Source of the DNA: JACMLC01 sp963720235
Lineage (GTDB): Bacteria; Acidobacteriota; Blastocatellia; Pyrinomonadales; Pyrinomonadaceae
Length of the DNA: 64,000 bases
NCBI GenBank assembly: GCA_963720235.1
Contig: OY970389.1
Span: forward strand, 4,278,001-4,342,000
Reading direction: 5' to 3'
The first letter of the stretch is position 1, and every line of letters begins with the position of its first letter. Under the pieces are notes generated by a model. That model had not been told where the DNA came from and ran no database searches. It saw only the letters and a list, made by a program, of their open reading frames with translations. The position numbers and the translations under genes are program-made. Below, piece by piece: positions 49,308 through 58,648 of this stretch.

Positions 49308-52300
49308 ATGACGCAGCCTTTACTGGAAAGAATTGTCGCCGATTTTGAAGTTGACGCGCCGAACTGGACGACGTTCGACTTTGAAAACTTCTCGCGTCAT
49401 AAGCGGCTCTGGGATTACCAGCAGAACGCGCTGCAAGGCGCGATGAAAGCTCTCTGGAAATACTACGAAGATTATCGCCCCTATCAACCGAACGAAGCCG
49501 ACAACTATGACGACGCCACGAAGAACGCCAACGGATTTCGCAAAGGCAAGCTCTGGTCTTGCTACGAAGATAACGGTTTAAGCGAAAATCTCGACTACAA
49601 ACTCGACAAAAAGAACGCGAAGATTTTAAGCGAATATTTCGCAGTCAATAATGACAAGCTCGCCTTCAAAAACTTCATCAATCGAATGAGTTTCTGGATG
49701 GCGACGGGTTCGGGCAAAACCCTTGTCATCATCAAACTGATTCACCTGCTTCACGCGCTCATCACGCGCCAAGAAATTCCGGCACACGATATTCTGGTCT
49801 TAGCGCACCGCGAAGAACTGCTCGAACAATTCCGCGCTCACGTCCGAGAGTTTAATGCGGCGAATTTCGGCGTTTACATCCGCCTGCGCGACCTGAAAGA
49901 GTATGCAAACGCCAAACAAAGCAATCCGTCGCTTTTCAACGGCGACGAACTGACCGTCTTCACATACCGCTCGGATAACATTGGCTTTGAACAGAAGGAC
50001 AAAATCATAAATTTTCGCAACTATGAAAACGGCGGCAAGTGGTATGTCCTGCTCGACGAAGCTCACAAGGGTGACAAGGAAGAATCAAAACGCCAGCATA
50101 TCTATTCAATCCTTTCGCGCAACGGCTTCTTATTCAACTTTTCCGCAACCTTCACTGACCCGCGAGATATTTACACGACTGCTTCAAACTTCAATCTCGC
50201 CGAATTCGTCTCACGCGGTTACGGCAAGCATCTCTCAATTCTCAAACGACAAATTTTAGAGTTCAAAAAAAGCGGAGACTTCAGCAACGAAGAGAAGCAG
50301 AAGATTGTTTTGCAATCGCTTCTGATGTTGACGATTATCACGCGGGCAAGCGATAAGGTGCGCACCGTCAACGCTGAACTCTTTCACAAGCCTTTGCTGA
50401 TTACTCTGGTTAATTCGGTTAACACCGAAGACGCTGATTTGAAACTCTTTTTCCGCGAACTTGAACGCATCGCCAAAGACATTATCTCAGGCGACCTGTT
50501 TCAATCAGCCAAAGATGAGCTTTGGACAGAATTGGGAGATGGCATCGAATGGATGTTTGAAGGCGAAACGCTTCTCTTTAGCCGCACCGATTTTGACGCC
50601 CTCAAAATCGAAGATGTCCGGCAAGCTGTTTTTAATACCAACGTCAAAGGCGCAATCGAAGTTATTCGCCGTCCAACGGACGACAAAGAATTAGCCTTCA
50701 AGATTCAAAACGCCGAAAAGCCTTTCGCGCTAATCAAAATCGGCAAGACTGCTGAATGGCTAAAAGTTCATTTAGCCGGATACGAGATTATCGAAACCTT
50801 TAACGACGAAGGTTATTTTGAAAATCTAAACAAAGACGCCTCGGACATTAAAATCCTGATGGGTTCGCGCACGTTCTACGAAGGCTGGGATTCAAACCGT
50901 CCGAATGTGATTAACTTCGTCAATATCGGCACCGGAACGGATGCCAAGAAATTCGTTTTGCAGTCAATCGGACGCGGCGTTCGCGTCGAACCTCTGCCCA
51001 ATAAACGACGCCGCATCGCGCAACTTCTAAACGCCAAAGAGATTGACCAGGCAACTTTTCAGGCCGCAAAGACGCCAGCCGCATTGCTCGAATCGTTGTT
51101 CATCTTCGGCACGAACCGCGACGCGCTCGAAAAAGTCGTCGAAGAACTAAAAAAAGAGAAGCCGGAAAAAACTTATAAGATTGAGCTTGATAAAAATGCG
51201 GACATTACACTCAAGCCTTTATTGATTCCGACTTATCGAGCAGCAAGCAATCCTATCATCACGCAAAAGACGCCAAAGAAATTTGAAGTATTGCCGGCGG
51301 AGATTGATGTCTTAAAAAACTATATAGACTTTATCGGCGACGACAGTGTCCTGCTTTTGCGTCATCGCACCGAGCCCAAAGATTTCTTGAGTTTGCAACA
51401 AACCGTCGCCGACGACGAGAAATATTATGAGAAAGACTCAAACGCGCGCGCTTTCAAAAACATCAACTTGCTCTGGCAAAATCTAATAGGATATTTCAAT
51501 CTCATCCCGCAGGAGTTTCATCGCTTCAAGGAGCTTGAAGACGAAATTTCACATTACAAACAGATTCTCGTCACGATGAAAGATATACTGGACGTAGATG
51601 AACTGAAAAAGCAGATTGAGAAGGTCAAGAATTTCAGAAGCGTGGAAGATAGAAAAACCGAATATGAAAAGCAGTATAACGATAAGAACATCACCTTTGC
51701 CGAATACACGGAGAAAGTAATGCTGCTTGCGAAGAGTGTCGAGGAGACCGCCGAATATACTTATGACGGCGCAAAGCTCGAAATCAAACGCTTCGCTTCG
51801 CATTATTACGTGCCTTCAATAATCTCGACTGTTGAGAAGGTGGCGTTCATCAAACATATCGTCAAAGTTGAAAGCGAAAGAATCTTTCTTGAAAGGCTTT
51901 CAGGTTATTTAGGCAGAGCAAACAAGTTCACAGAATTTGACGATTGGGCTTTCAGCAAGCTGGATGAATCGCTTGATCGCGTTGTGATTCCTTACATCGA
52001 TAAATCCAAAAACGCCACACGGGAGTTCAATCCTGATTTTATCTTCTGGCTTAAACGCGGCAATGACTATTCTATTGTTCTAGTTGATCCGAAAGGAAGA
52101 CAGAACACCGGCGGATATGAATACAAGATGGATGGCTACACTGAGTTATTCATGGACGGAGAGAGGCCGAAGATATTTAAGTCCGGCAATTTTAATATCA
52201 GAGTTTTTGCATTTCTTTTTACCAAAGATAAAAATGTCGTTGGCGCGGGAATCTACCCTCAATTCTGGATTGATAAAATGGATGATATATTAGACAAGGT

Positions 52301-52316
52301 TTTAGCCGCGACTTAA
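49308..52316 (+). CDS. res: Type III restriction endonuclease subunit (Res)
   Basis: 1002 residues. SF2 helicase: Walker A MATGSGKTLVIIKLI (about 131-137), DEAH-type LLDEAHKG (about 249), FSATFTDPRD (motif III), VNIGTGTDAKKF and SIGRGVRVEPL (motif VI). The C-terminal PD-(D/E)XK nuclease is NPDFIFWL..IVLVDPKGR (about residue 906 on). Together with Mod it makes a complete type III system that cuts unmethylated DNA after ATP-driven translocation. All motifs appear intact. Its ATG abuts a heptad repeat arm, without an evident Shine-Dalgarno. Confidence 0.95.
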   Translation: MTQPLLERIVADFEVDAPNWTTFDFENFSRHKRLWDYQQNALQGAMKALWKYYEDYRPYQPNEADNYDDATKNANGFRKGKLWSCYEDNGLSENLDYKLDKKNAKILSEYFAVNNDKLAFKNFINRMSFWMATGSGKTLVIIKLIHLLHALITRQEIPAHDILVLAHREELLEQFRAHVREFNAANFGVYIRLRDLKEYANAKQSNPSLFNGDELTVFTYRSDNIGFEQKDKIINFRNYENGGKWYVLLDEAHKGDKEESKRQHIYSILSRNGFLFNFSATFTDPRDIYTTASNFNLAEFVSRGYGKHLSILKRQILEFKKSGDFSNEEKQKIVLQSLLMLTIITRASDKVRTVNAELFHKPLLITLVNSVNTEDADLKLFFRELERIAKDIISGDLFQSAKDELWTELGDGIEWMFEGETLLFSRTDFDALKIEDVRQAVFNTNVKGAIEVIRRPTDDKELAFKIQNAEKPFALIKIGKTAEWLKVHLAGYEIIETFNDEGYFENLNKDASDIKILMGSRTFYEGWDSNRPNVINFVNIGTGTDAKKFVLQSIGRGVRVEPLPNKRRRIAQLLNAKEIDQATFQAAKTPAALLESLFIFGTNRDALEKVVEELKKEKPEKTYKIELDKNADITLKPLLIPTYRAASNPIITQKTPKKFEVLPAEIDVLKNYIDFIGDDSVLLLRHRTEPKDFLSLQQTVADDEKYYEKDSNARAFKNINLLWQNLIGYFNLIPQEFHRFKELEDEISHYKQILVTMKDILDVDELKKQIEKVKNFRSVEDRKTEYEKQYNDKNITFAEYTEKVMLLAKSVEETAEYTYDGAKLEIKRFASHYYVPSIISTVEKVAFIKHIVKVESERIFLERLSGYLGRANKFTEFDDWAFSKLDESLDRVVIPYIDKSKNATREFNPDFIFWLKRGNDYSIVLVDPKGRQNTGGYEYKMDGYTELFMDGERPKIFKSGNFNIRVFAFLFTKDKNVVGAGIYPQFWIDKMDDILDKVLAAT

Positions 52317-52378
52317 TATTGGAACCGGGAGAATCTGAGGCGTCGATTGTGCGCCACTCATCAAAACAGCCTATCCCA

Positions 52379-52423
52379 GACCGGGCAGTCATGAGGTCAG
52401 GGGTTCGATACCCCTCGGCTCCA
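52379..52423. repeat. Degenerate att-like copy 3
   Basis: Matches the 3' end of tRNA-Ala with a few changes (gaccgggcagtcatgagg in place of gactggcagtcaagagg, and gatacccct for gatccccct). It stops at CTCCA without the full CCA. It is probably the far junction of the second segment, from a related but different tRNA end. 52,424-52,575 shows no gene. Confidence 0.75.
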
Positions 52424-52575
52424 TTTCCATAACTCCTATTCGGCAAGTAACTCTTTAAACTCTTCAGTCACATTCTGAGCAAGATAAGATTGAGTAATGA
52501 GGAGAATTGAACAGTTGAGTTCTTTTTTCTATTAACCGGTCGCGATATTAGGAATTATTCTTGAGGAGTTTGAAG

Positions 52576-54516
52576 ATGAGAGGTTTCGCTAAATTATCCG
52601 TAGCGTTATTTGCAGTCTTATCCACTGCATCCTTCTTGATATATACAATCACGGCATCATCTGAGACCCGTAAAGGGATGATGAAAGGCGTGTCTCTGAA
52701 AACGTCAGCGATGCGTGTGCCGCCGCAATATCAAATTTACGATATTGGTATTGTGCAAACCGGCGACACAGCTTCGCAGGGGTTCGGTGTCTCTACGAAT
52801 GGTATCGCGGTTGGCCGTTCGGTTCGCAACGGCGGGGCGCAAGCTTTTTCTTGGACGCAGGGCGGCGGAATCGTTGGCTTGCCGAATCTCTCCGCGCGCC
52901 CCTTTTGTGTCTCTAACAGTGCGAACAACAGCGGCATCGTCGCGGGGACGTGTGCGACCACTCTGTTCGGCTCTAGTCGCTTGCCAGTCATCTGGCAGAA
53001 CGGCGTCGTGTCACAGCTTCCGCTTCCCGCAGGGCAAACGCTCGGTGACGCAAACGATATCAACGCTTCGGGCGTCGCGGTCGGTTCGGTTGACGGCGGC
53101 TCTTTGCAACGCGGCGTCGTTTACAGCGGCGGCAACGCAACTGTCATCACACAGACGACTGCGAACGGAAGTTTTTTTGTGACAGCCTTCGGCATCAATG
53201 ATTCCGGCAGGGTCGTCGGTCAGGGGATTGACCCGACCAACGCCGCGCGCAATGTCGGTATCGTTTATGACATTGGCAGCAGTTCCGCATTCGAGGTCGG
53301 CGCGCTGTCCGGCGCGAACGGCGCACTCGCTTTCGGCGTCAGCAACAACGGTTACGTAGTCGGTTCGAGCATGCTTAATCAAGGCTCTGGCCTGCCGTTT
53401 ATCTGGTCTCAGGTTGGAGGAATGGTGGCAATCCCGCTCCCTTCGGGAACGACGCAAGGCTCTGCGCGCGCGGTTAATTCATCCGGTTGGGCTGTCGGCA
53501 CTGCCTCCTCTGCGTTCGCCATCCCGTTCCTTTATGATGGCATATCGACCTATCGTCTGGCTGACCTTATTCCTGCCGGAACGGGTTGGGATTTGTCTAT
53601 GAACACGTCGTCGTCTGCTCTCGGAATCAGCGAGAATAACGTCATTGTCGGGACAGGCGTTTACAACGGACAGGTTCACGCCTACGCGATGGTTCCGTTG
53701 ACGCCGCGCGCTCAATTCGATTTCTATGGTTCGGGACGCACTTCGTTTGCAACCATCGGTCAACAGAACAATGATTTAATCTGGCGTTTGCGTAACAACG
53801 GCGGCGCGGGACAAGACGCCGTGGTGTGGGGATTGAGCACGGATTTGCAGACGCCTGCTGACTTCGACGGTGATGGACGAACAGACCTTTGCGTTTTCCG
53901 CAACGGAGTCTGGTATCTGCAACGCTCGCAACTTGGATTTGCTGCTGTTCAATTCGGACAAGCAGGCGATATTCCAGTTCCTTTTGATTACACAGGTGAC
54001 GGACAAGCGGAAGTGGCGGTTTATCGCTCTGGCAGTTGGTACATGCTCAATCTCTCGAACAATCAATTTCAGAGCGCGCAGTTCGGCATTTCTGGAGATA
54101 AACCTGTCCCGGCTGATTATGACGGCGACCGTAAAACTGATGTGGCGGTTTTTCGTGATGGAGTTTGGTACTGGCTCAGAAGTTCGGACAACGGTTTTCG
54201 CGGCGTTCAGTTTGGCTTGGCTTCGGACAAACCTGTGACGGGAGATTACGACGGTGATGGACAAGCAGACCAGACCGTTTTTCGTTCCGGCATTTGGTAT
54301 CAACTCAGAAGCACACAAGGCTCTTACACGACGCAGTTTGGTCTTGCCAGCGATATTCCGCTCGTCGGTGATTATAATGGCGACGGCACGAGCGACATCG
54401 CAGTTTACCGTCCCTCAAACTCGACTTACTACTGGCTCGACAGCCCGACCAACTCGACCTTCAGCTATCAACAGCACGGACAGCCGAACGATACCCCCGT
54501 TGCAGGGCAACAATGA
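52576..54516 (+). CDS. Secreted protein with HAF-type and FG-GAP repeats
   Basis: 646 residues from the ATG at 52576, with GAGGAG 7 nt upstream; a TTG at 52561 is in frame but sits on that site. Signal/anchor helix (LSVALFAVLSTASFLIYTIT). Residues about 50-375 are HAF-like repeats with G-x-x-x-G and A-F-x-W (GGAQAFSWTQGGGIVGLP; FGINDSGRVVGQGID; NSSGWAVGTASSAF). Residues about 380-640 are six FG-GAP units (first degenerate; DFDGDGRTDLCVF, DYTGDGQAEVAVY, DYDGDRKTDVAVF, DYDGDGQADQTVF, DYNGDGTSDIAVY) plus a closing half. Two propeller-type domains in a secreted protein; ligand unknown. Confidence 0.9.
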   Translation: MRGFAKLSVALFAVLSTASFLIYTITASSETRKGMMKGVSLKTSAMRVPPQYQIYDIGIVQTGDTASQGFGVSTNGIAVGRSVRNGGAQAFSWTQGGGIVGLPNLSARPFCVSNSANNSGIVAGTCATTLFGSSRLPVIWQNGVVSQLPLPAGQTLGDANDINASGVAVGSVDGGSLQRGVVYSGGNATVITQTTANGSFFVTAFGINDSGRVVGQGIDPTNAARNVGIVYDIGSSSAFEVGALSGANGALAFGVSNNGYVVGSSMLNQGSGLPFIWSQVGGMVAIPLPSGTTQGSARAVNSSGWAVGTASSAFAIPFLYDGISTYRLADLIPAGTGWDLSMNTSSSALGISENNVIVGTGVYNGQVHAYAMVPLTPRAQFDFYGSGRTSFATIGQQNNDLIWRLRNNGGAGQDAVVWGLSTDLQTPADFDGDGRTDLCVFRNGVWYLQRSQLGFAAVQFGQAGDIPVPFDYTGDGQAEVAVYRSGSWYMLNLSNNQFQSAQFGISGDKPVPADYDGDRKTDVAVFRDGVWYWLRSSDNGFRGVQFGLASDKPVTGDYDGDGQADQTVFRSGIWYQLRSTQGSYTTQFGLASDIPLVGDYNGDGTSDIAVYRPSNSTYYWLDSPTNSTFSYQQHGQPNDTPVAGQQ

Positions 54517-54650
54517 AATAGCTGGTGTTGACAACCGCAGATGTTAGAATTATCTTGCGGTCACTTCAGAGAGATGCTCGGCGGCGTGGGCCTTAGCTTC
54601 GCTTCCATTTAGTTTCGCGTTTACTTCCCACAAACGCAGGAGCCATTAAG

Positions 54651-56891
54651 ATGTCCAAATGTTTTCCGCTCTCACTTCTTCTTAATTTTTATCAAACCAT
54701 GTGGCAATCAAATTTGAGTTTCAAGTTTTCTTACAGGCAGGCTTTGCTCTTGCTGCTCCTGTGCCTGGGAGCGGCCAGTCAGGTTGTGGCCCAGCCGGGA
54801 AGCCTTGATGCGACTTTTGGAACCGGCGGGAGAGTCGTTGCTTCGCCTAACGGGATTCCGGCAAAGAGTTTTGCGATTCAGCCTGACGGCAAGATTGTGG
54901 TCGCGGGTGCGACCCTCAATGGCAGTTCACAACGCCAGTTCAACGTGATGCGCTATCACCCGAATGGAACTCTCGACACGACTTTTGATGGTGACGGAAT
55001 TGCCATCACGGTCATTAACACCAATGGGTCAGGCGAGGCCACAGCTGTTGCCTTGCAGGCGGATGGAAAAATCCTTGTCGCCGGTTACAAGAACGTCAAT
55101 AGCGGTGAGATAGTCATTGTCCGTTATAACTCTGACGGCTCGCCCGACACGTTTTTCGGCGTGGGCGGAATAGTTCTCACGAACCCTGGCGAGACCAGCA
55201 TTCCGCGTGCGTTGGCGGTTCAGACGGATGGCAAGATTTTGATTGCAGGCTATCGCACGCCGGGGTTTGCCTTTTCAGACTTTCTGCTCGTGCGCTTTCA
55301 AACGAACGGCATGCTCGACACGACGTTTGATACGGACGGCATCGTCACGACGAACTTCACAAACCTGCCCGGCATCACTTCCGCGCGCGATTTCGCGTAT
55401 GCTGTGCTGATTCAACCGGACAACAAAATCGTGGCCGTCGGCAGCTCTTACGAAGAGTTGCAACAGTCAGCCCCGCCGCGCGTGGCCCTAGCGAGATACA
55501 ATTCCGATGGCTCGCTCGACGCGACATTTGACGGCGACGGCAAGGCTCTGACGGCCATCGGTTTTTTGGATGGAACAAGTGCGGCGGCTGCTTTGCAAGC
55601 GGACGGAAAGATTCTGGTCGCCGCGAGCGTGACGGCGACTTATGCAGGCAACCAGAATTTTCAGACTCTCTATGATTTCGCTCTGCTGCGTTACAACACT
55701 TCTGGAAATCTGGACACAAGCTTTGGCGATGGCGGCAAAGTCGTCACTCCCGTGACGGTTAGTACCGGAGAGGATTTTGCAACCGGCGTCGCAGTCCAAC
55801 CCAATGGCAGAATAGTTTTGGCCGGGCATACCTCACAAAATCTTGCGCTCGCAAGATTCGGCACGAGCGGCGCGCTCGATACGGATTTTGAAGTTGACGG
55901 CAGAGTGATTGTGCGCAGCTTTGCGACAGAGCGGGCTGTGGCCGTCAGGCTTCAGGCGGACGGAAAGATTGTAGTCGTCGCGACCTCTACAAGCGGCGGG
56001 TGGATAGTCTATCGGTTCCACGGCGAAGGGCCGGTTGTGCGCCCGACCATGTTTGATTTTGACGGAGACCGCGCGGCTGATTTGGGAGTTGTGCGCCCGG
56101 AGACGAGCTTTCCATTGAGTTGGTATTTGAACCTTTCGACCAACGGATTCTTTCACACCTTCTTTGGCTCAGACCCGCAGAGAATCGCTCCGGCTGATTA
56201 CGATGGCGATGGCCGGACAGACATTGCAGTGCGCTTTGTAAATCCCAACAATCCTGTCATGCCCGGATTTAACATTCTCAATATCGCCTTCGTCAGCTTC
56301 GGATTGCAGAATGATATTCCGATGCCGCTTGATTGGGACGGCGACGGGCGCACGGATGTGGCTCTCTACCGCGCCGGGTCGCAACCGGGCGAGCAGAGTT
56401 ACTTTCTTTATCGCCCTTCGAGGACAAGCTATATAGAGTCTGAAATTTTGGCTTGGGGCATCAGCGGCGATAAGCCTGTGCCAGCAGATTATGACGGCGA
56501 CAGGAAAGCTGACGCGGCAGTTTTTCGCCCGTCAAACGGCGCATGGTATATCAGGCGCAGCTCTGACGCTCAGCTCTACTCATTCTATTTCGGATTAGCG
56601 ACGGATAAATTTGTGCCAGCAGATTATGACGGCGACGGCAGAGCGGACATCGCTGTCTATCGTGACGGCGTCTGGTATATTCAAGGCAGCCAGAATGGTT
56701 TTCAAGCCATGCAATTCGGACTCTCGACAGACCGTCCGGTTCCGGCAGACTACGATGCCGACGGCAAGACCGACATAGCCGTTTACAGAGACGGCATCTG
56801 GTACTGGATTAATAGCTCCAACAATCAATTCAAAGCTGTACACTACGGACTGGCGACAGACACGCCGATTCCGAATGTGTATGTGCGTTAA
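54651..56891 (+). CDS. Secreted protein with seven delta-60 and six FG-GAP repeats
   Basis: 746 residues; start ATG 54651 with GGAG 12 nt upstream. A signal segment (LLLLLLCLGAASQVVA-Q) ends at about residue 46. Seven delta-60 units follow (IQPDGKIVVAGAT; LQADGKILVAGYK; VQTDGKILIAGYR; IQPDNKIVAVGSS; LQADGKILVAASV; VQPNGRIVLAGHT; LQADGKIVVVATS). Six FG-GAP units complete it (first three shorter and divergent, then DYDGDRKADAAVF, DYDGDGRADIAVY, DYDADGKTDIAVY), closing in the half unit TDTPIPNVYVR. It has the same architecture as the 31,688 gene, from which it is clearly a paralogue. Confidence 0.92.
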   Translation: MSKCFPLSLLLNFYQTMWQSNLSFKFSYRQALLLLLLCLGAASQVVAQPGSLDATFGTGGRVVASPNGIPAKSFAIQPDGKIVVAGATLNGSSQRQFNVMRYHPNGTLDTTFDGDGIAITVINTNGSGEATAVALQADGKILVAGYKNVNSGEIVIVRYNSDGSPDTFFGVGGIVLTNPGETSIPRALAVQTDGKILIAGYRTPGFAFSDFLLVRFQTNGMLDTTFDTDGIVTTNFTNLPGITSARDFAYAVLIQPDNKIVAVGSSYEELQQSAPPRVALARYNSDGSLDATFDGDGKALTAIGFLDGTSAAAALQADGKILVAASVTATYAGNQNFQTLYDFALLRYNTSGNLDTSFGDGGKVVTPVTVSTGEDFATGVAVQPNGRIVLAGHTSQNLALARFGTSGALDTDFEVDGRVIVRSFATERAVAVRLQADGKIVVVATSTSGGWIVYRFHGEGPVVRPTMFDFDGDRAADLGVVRPETSFPLSWYLNLSTNGFFHTFFGSDPQRIAPADYDGDGRTDIAVRFVNPNNPVMPGFNILNIAFVSFGLQNDIPMPLDWDGDGRTDVALYRAGSQPGEQSYFLYRPSRTSYIESEILAWGISGDKPVPADYDGDRKADAAVFRPSNGAWYIRRSSDAQLYSFYFGLATDKFVPADYDGDGRADIAVYRDGVWYIQGSQNGFQAMQFGLSTDRPVPADYDADGKTDIAVYRDGIWYWINSSNNQFKAVHYGLATDTPIPNVYVR

Positions 56892-56930
56892 GCTCGTTTG
56901 AGAGAATCAAACATTGATGAAAGAAAAGTG

Positions 56931-57452
56931 ATGAAAAAGTTTTTTTGTCTGACAATGTTTCTGCTGCTGCTCGCCGGATTAGCTTTGGCGCGGCAGGATG
57001 CGCCTCCGATTCGAGAGTTCTTACGGATTAACAAAGAGTTCTGTACGGGCGCGCAACCGAAGCTGGAGCATCTGGCCCAGTTAAAAGCTGAAGGCATCAA
57101 GACCATTATCAACCTGCGGCCTCCGAGCGAACACCGCGCGGCGGAAGAGGAAGCGAAGGCAAAGGAATTGGGTTTGCGCTACTTCAATATTCCAGTTGTC
57201 TTTGCAGACCCGAAGGATGAGCAGGTCGAGGAGTTCCTGAGAATCACGGATGATGTGGAGAACAGGCCAGCCTTTATACATTGTGCCGGAGCCGTGCGCG
57301 TCGGCGCGTTCTGGATGATTCGCAGAGCGCTGCGTGATGGGTGGACTGTTGAGAAGGCAGAAGAGGAAGCACGCAAAGTCGGATTAAGAGAGAGCCCGCA
57401 TCTGAATGCCTTCGCGCGCTCATACATCGAGCGGCATCAAAAGAAGAAGTAG
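56931..57452 (+). CDS. Exported dual-specificity-phosphatase-like protein with C-x4-R loop
   Basis: 173 residues from the ATG at 56931; signal peptide FFCLTMFLLLLAGLALA. The fold is that of small DSP/BLH phosphatases: FCTGAQPKLEHLAQLKAEGI, then TIINLRPPSEH and the P-loop FIHCAGAVRVGAFWMIRRAL. The canonical loop is C-x5-R; here it is C-A-G-A-V-R, one residue shorter, as in the beta-lactamase-hydrolase-like phosphatases. The invariant Cys and Arg are both kept, but whether it hydrolyses phosphate or carries a sulfur transfer activity cannot be told. It starts 40 nt after the propeller gene. Confidence 0.8.
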   Translation: MKKFFCLTMFLLLLAGLALARQDAPPIREFLRINKEFCTGAQPKLEHLAQLKAEGIKTIINLRPPSEHRAAEEEAKAKELGLRYFNIPVVFADPKDEQVEEFLRITDDVENRPAFIHCAGAVRVGAFWMIRRALRDGWTVEKAEEEARKVGLRESPHLNAFARSYIERHQKKK

Positions 57453-57458
57453 CGCAGT

Positions 57459-57499
57459 TTGCAAATTTGAGATTTCAAATCTGAAGTCTCAAATTTGTC
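57459..57499. repeat. Short heptad inverted repeat H12 (possible terminator)
   Basis: gcaaatttgagatttcaaat and its complement atctgaagtctcaaatttgt. It lies between convergent genes. Confidence 0.5.
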
Positions 57500-57516
57500 T
57501 TAATCTTCCTCGTCGC

Positions 57517-58362
57517 TTATAAGCTTCTGGTATTAAAAGTGTCGCCCTGTCGTATGTCGCCTGTCTCGAATCCCTTGCGGAACCAGCGCATGCGTTGTTC
57601 GGAAGTGCCGTGTGTGAAGGAATCCGGCACGACGTAGCCCTGAGATTGTTTTTGTAACTGGTCATCTCCGATGGCTGTCGCGGCGCGCAGAGCCTCTTCC
57701 AAATCTCCTGCTTCAAGCAGTCCACGCCTCTGCGCGTAGTGCGCCCACACGCCCGCGTAAAAATCTGCCTGCAATTCCAGACGGACGGAAAGCTGATTGG
57801 CCTGCGTCTCGCTCATACGCTGCTGCGCCGCATGAACTTTGTCCATCGTGCCGAGAAGTTGCTGTATGTGATGCCCGACCTCGTGCGCGATGACATAGGC
57901 TTGCGCGAAATCTCCGGGCGCGCGAAATCTTGTCCTCAGCTCTTGAAAAAACGAGAGGTCCAGATAGACGCGTTCATCTCCCGGACAATAGAAAGGGCCG
58001 ACAGCAGAGCCAGCGAGGCCGCAGGCCGAACGCACTTGTTCCGTAAAGAGCGTCAGCGTTGGCTCTCTATACTTGCTGCCGTTCTGCCGCAGGATTTCAT
58101 TCCAGACATCCTCCGTGCTTGCCAAAATGGTTGAGGAAAATTGTTTGAGCTCTTCTTCCTGCGGATTGACATTGCGCGTCTGCTGCGCGCCGGGGTCAGT
58201 CTGTGGCTGCTGATTCAGAAACTGGCTTGGGTCTCCGCCGAACAGCAGGGCCAGCACGACCAGCAGGATTGAGCCAAGCCCGCCGCCGACAGCTAAGCCT
58301 TTGCCGCCGATGCCGCGCCTGTCTTCCACATTAGTGCTTTGACGTTGATCTCTCCAGCGCAT
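57517..58362 (-). CDS. ypfJ: Neutral zinc metallopeptidase (YpfJ/KPN_02809 type)
   Basis: 281 residues. An N-terminal MRWRDQRQSTNVEDRRG start, one transmembrane helix (LGSILLVVLALLFGG), then a soluble domain. The zinc site is YVIAHEVGHHIQQLLG (about residue 165), with the third ligand in LELQADFYAGVWAHYA. The FYCPGDERVYLDLSFFQEL segment is diagnostic of the family. The role of YpfJ-type proteins in cells is not settled. Inner-membrane-anchored, domain outside. Confidence 0.93.
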   Translation of the reverse strand: MRWRDQRQSTNVEDRRGIGGKGLAVGGGLGSILLVVLALLFGGDPSQFLNQQPQTDPGAQQTRNVNPQEEELKQFSSTILASTEDVWNEILRQNGSKYREPTLTLFTEQVRSACGLAGSAVGPFYCPGDERVYLDLSFFQELRTRFRAPGDFAQAYVIAHEVGHHIQQLLGTMDKVHAAQQRMSETQANQLSVRLELQADFYAGVWAHYAQRRGLLEAGDLEEALRAATAIGDDQLQKQSQGYVVPDSFTHGTSEQRMRWFRKGFETGDIRQGDTFNTRSL

Positions 58363-58557
58363 CTCTTAAATCTCCTCTTAAATTTGAAGCTGCCTGACTC
58401 AAATCACGACATTCGATTAAAAGCTCTCAGACGCTACCAACAGAATTTCATAGCTTTCTCTAAGCTACTCGTTGCTTCATCACCCGGAAGCGGCTTGTAT
58501 TCATACACAGCTATTGAGCTAAAGCAATTTAGATGCCTTTCCTTATAAGCCAACAAA

Positions 58558-58632
58558 TCAGAACCGCCTGCGGTAGCGTGCGAGTTCCTCCTGGTTAAGA
58601 AAGAACCCGCCCGCTACCGCAGGCGGTTCTGA
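58558..58632. repeat. 21-bp perfect inverted repeat (REP-like)
   Basis: tcagaaccgcctgcggtagc (58,558 on) and gctaccgcaggcggttctga (58,613 on) pair perfectly around about 33 bases. It lies between the YpfJ gene and the stop of the M20 peptidase gene. The gap 58,363-58,557 shows no gene. Confidence 0.65.
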
Positions 58633-58648
58633 CGTTTGATTCTTCTTT

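Noticed and set aside
52379..52423. A tRNA gene at the end of the R-M segment
   Set aside because: The 5' half is missing; it is att-like only.
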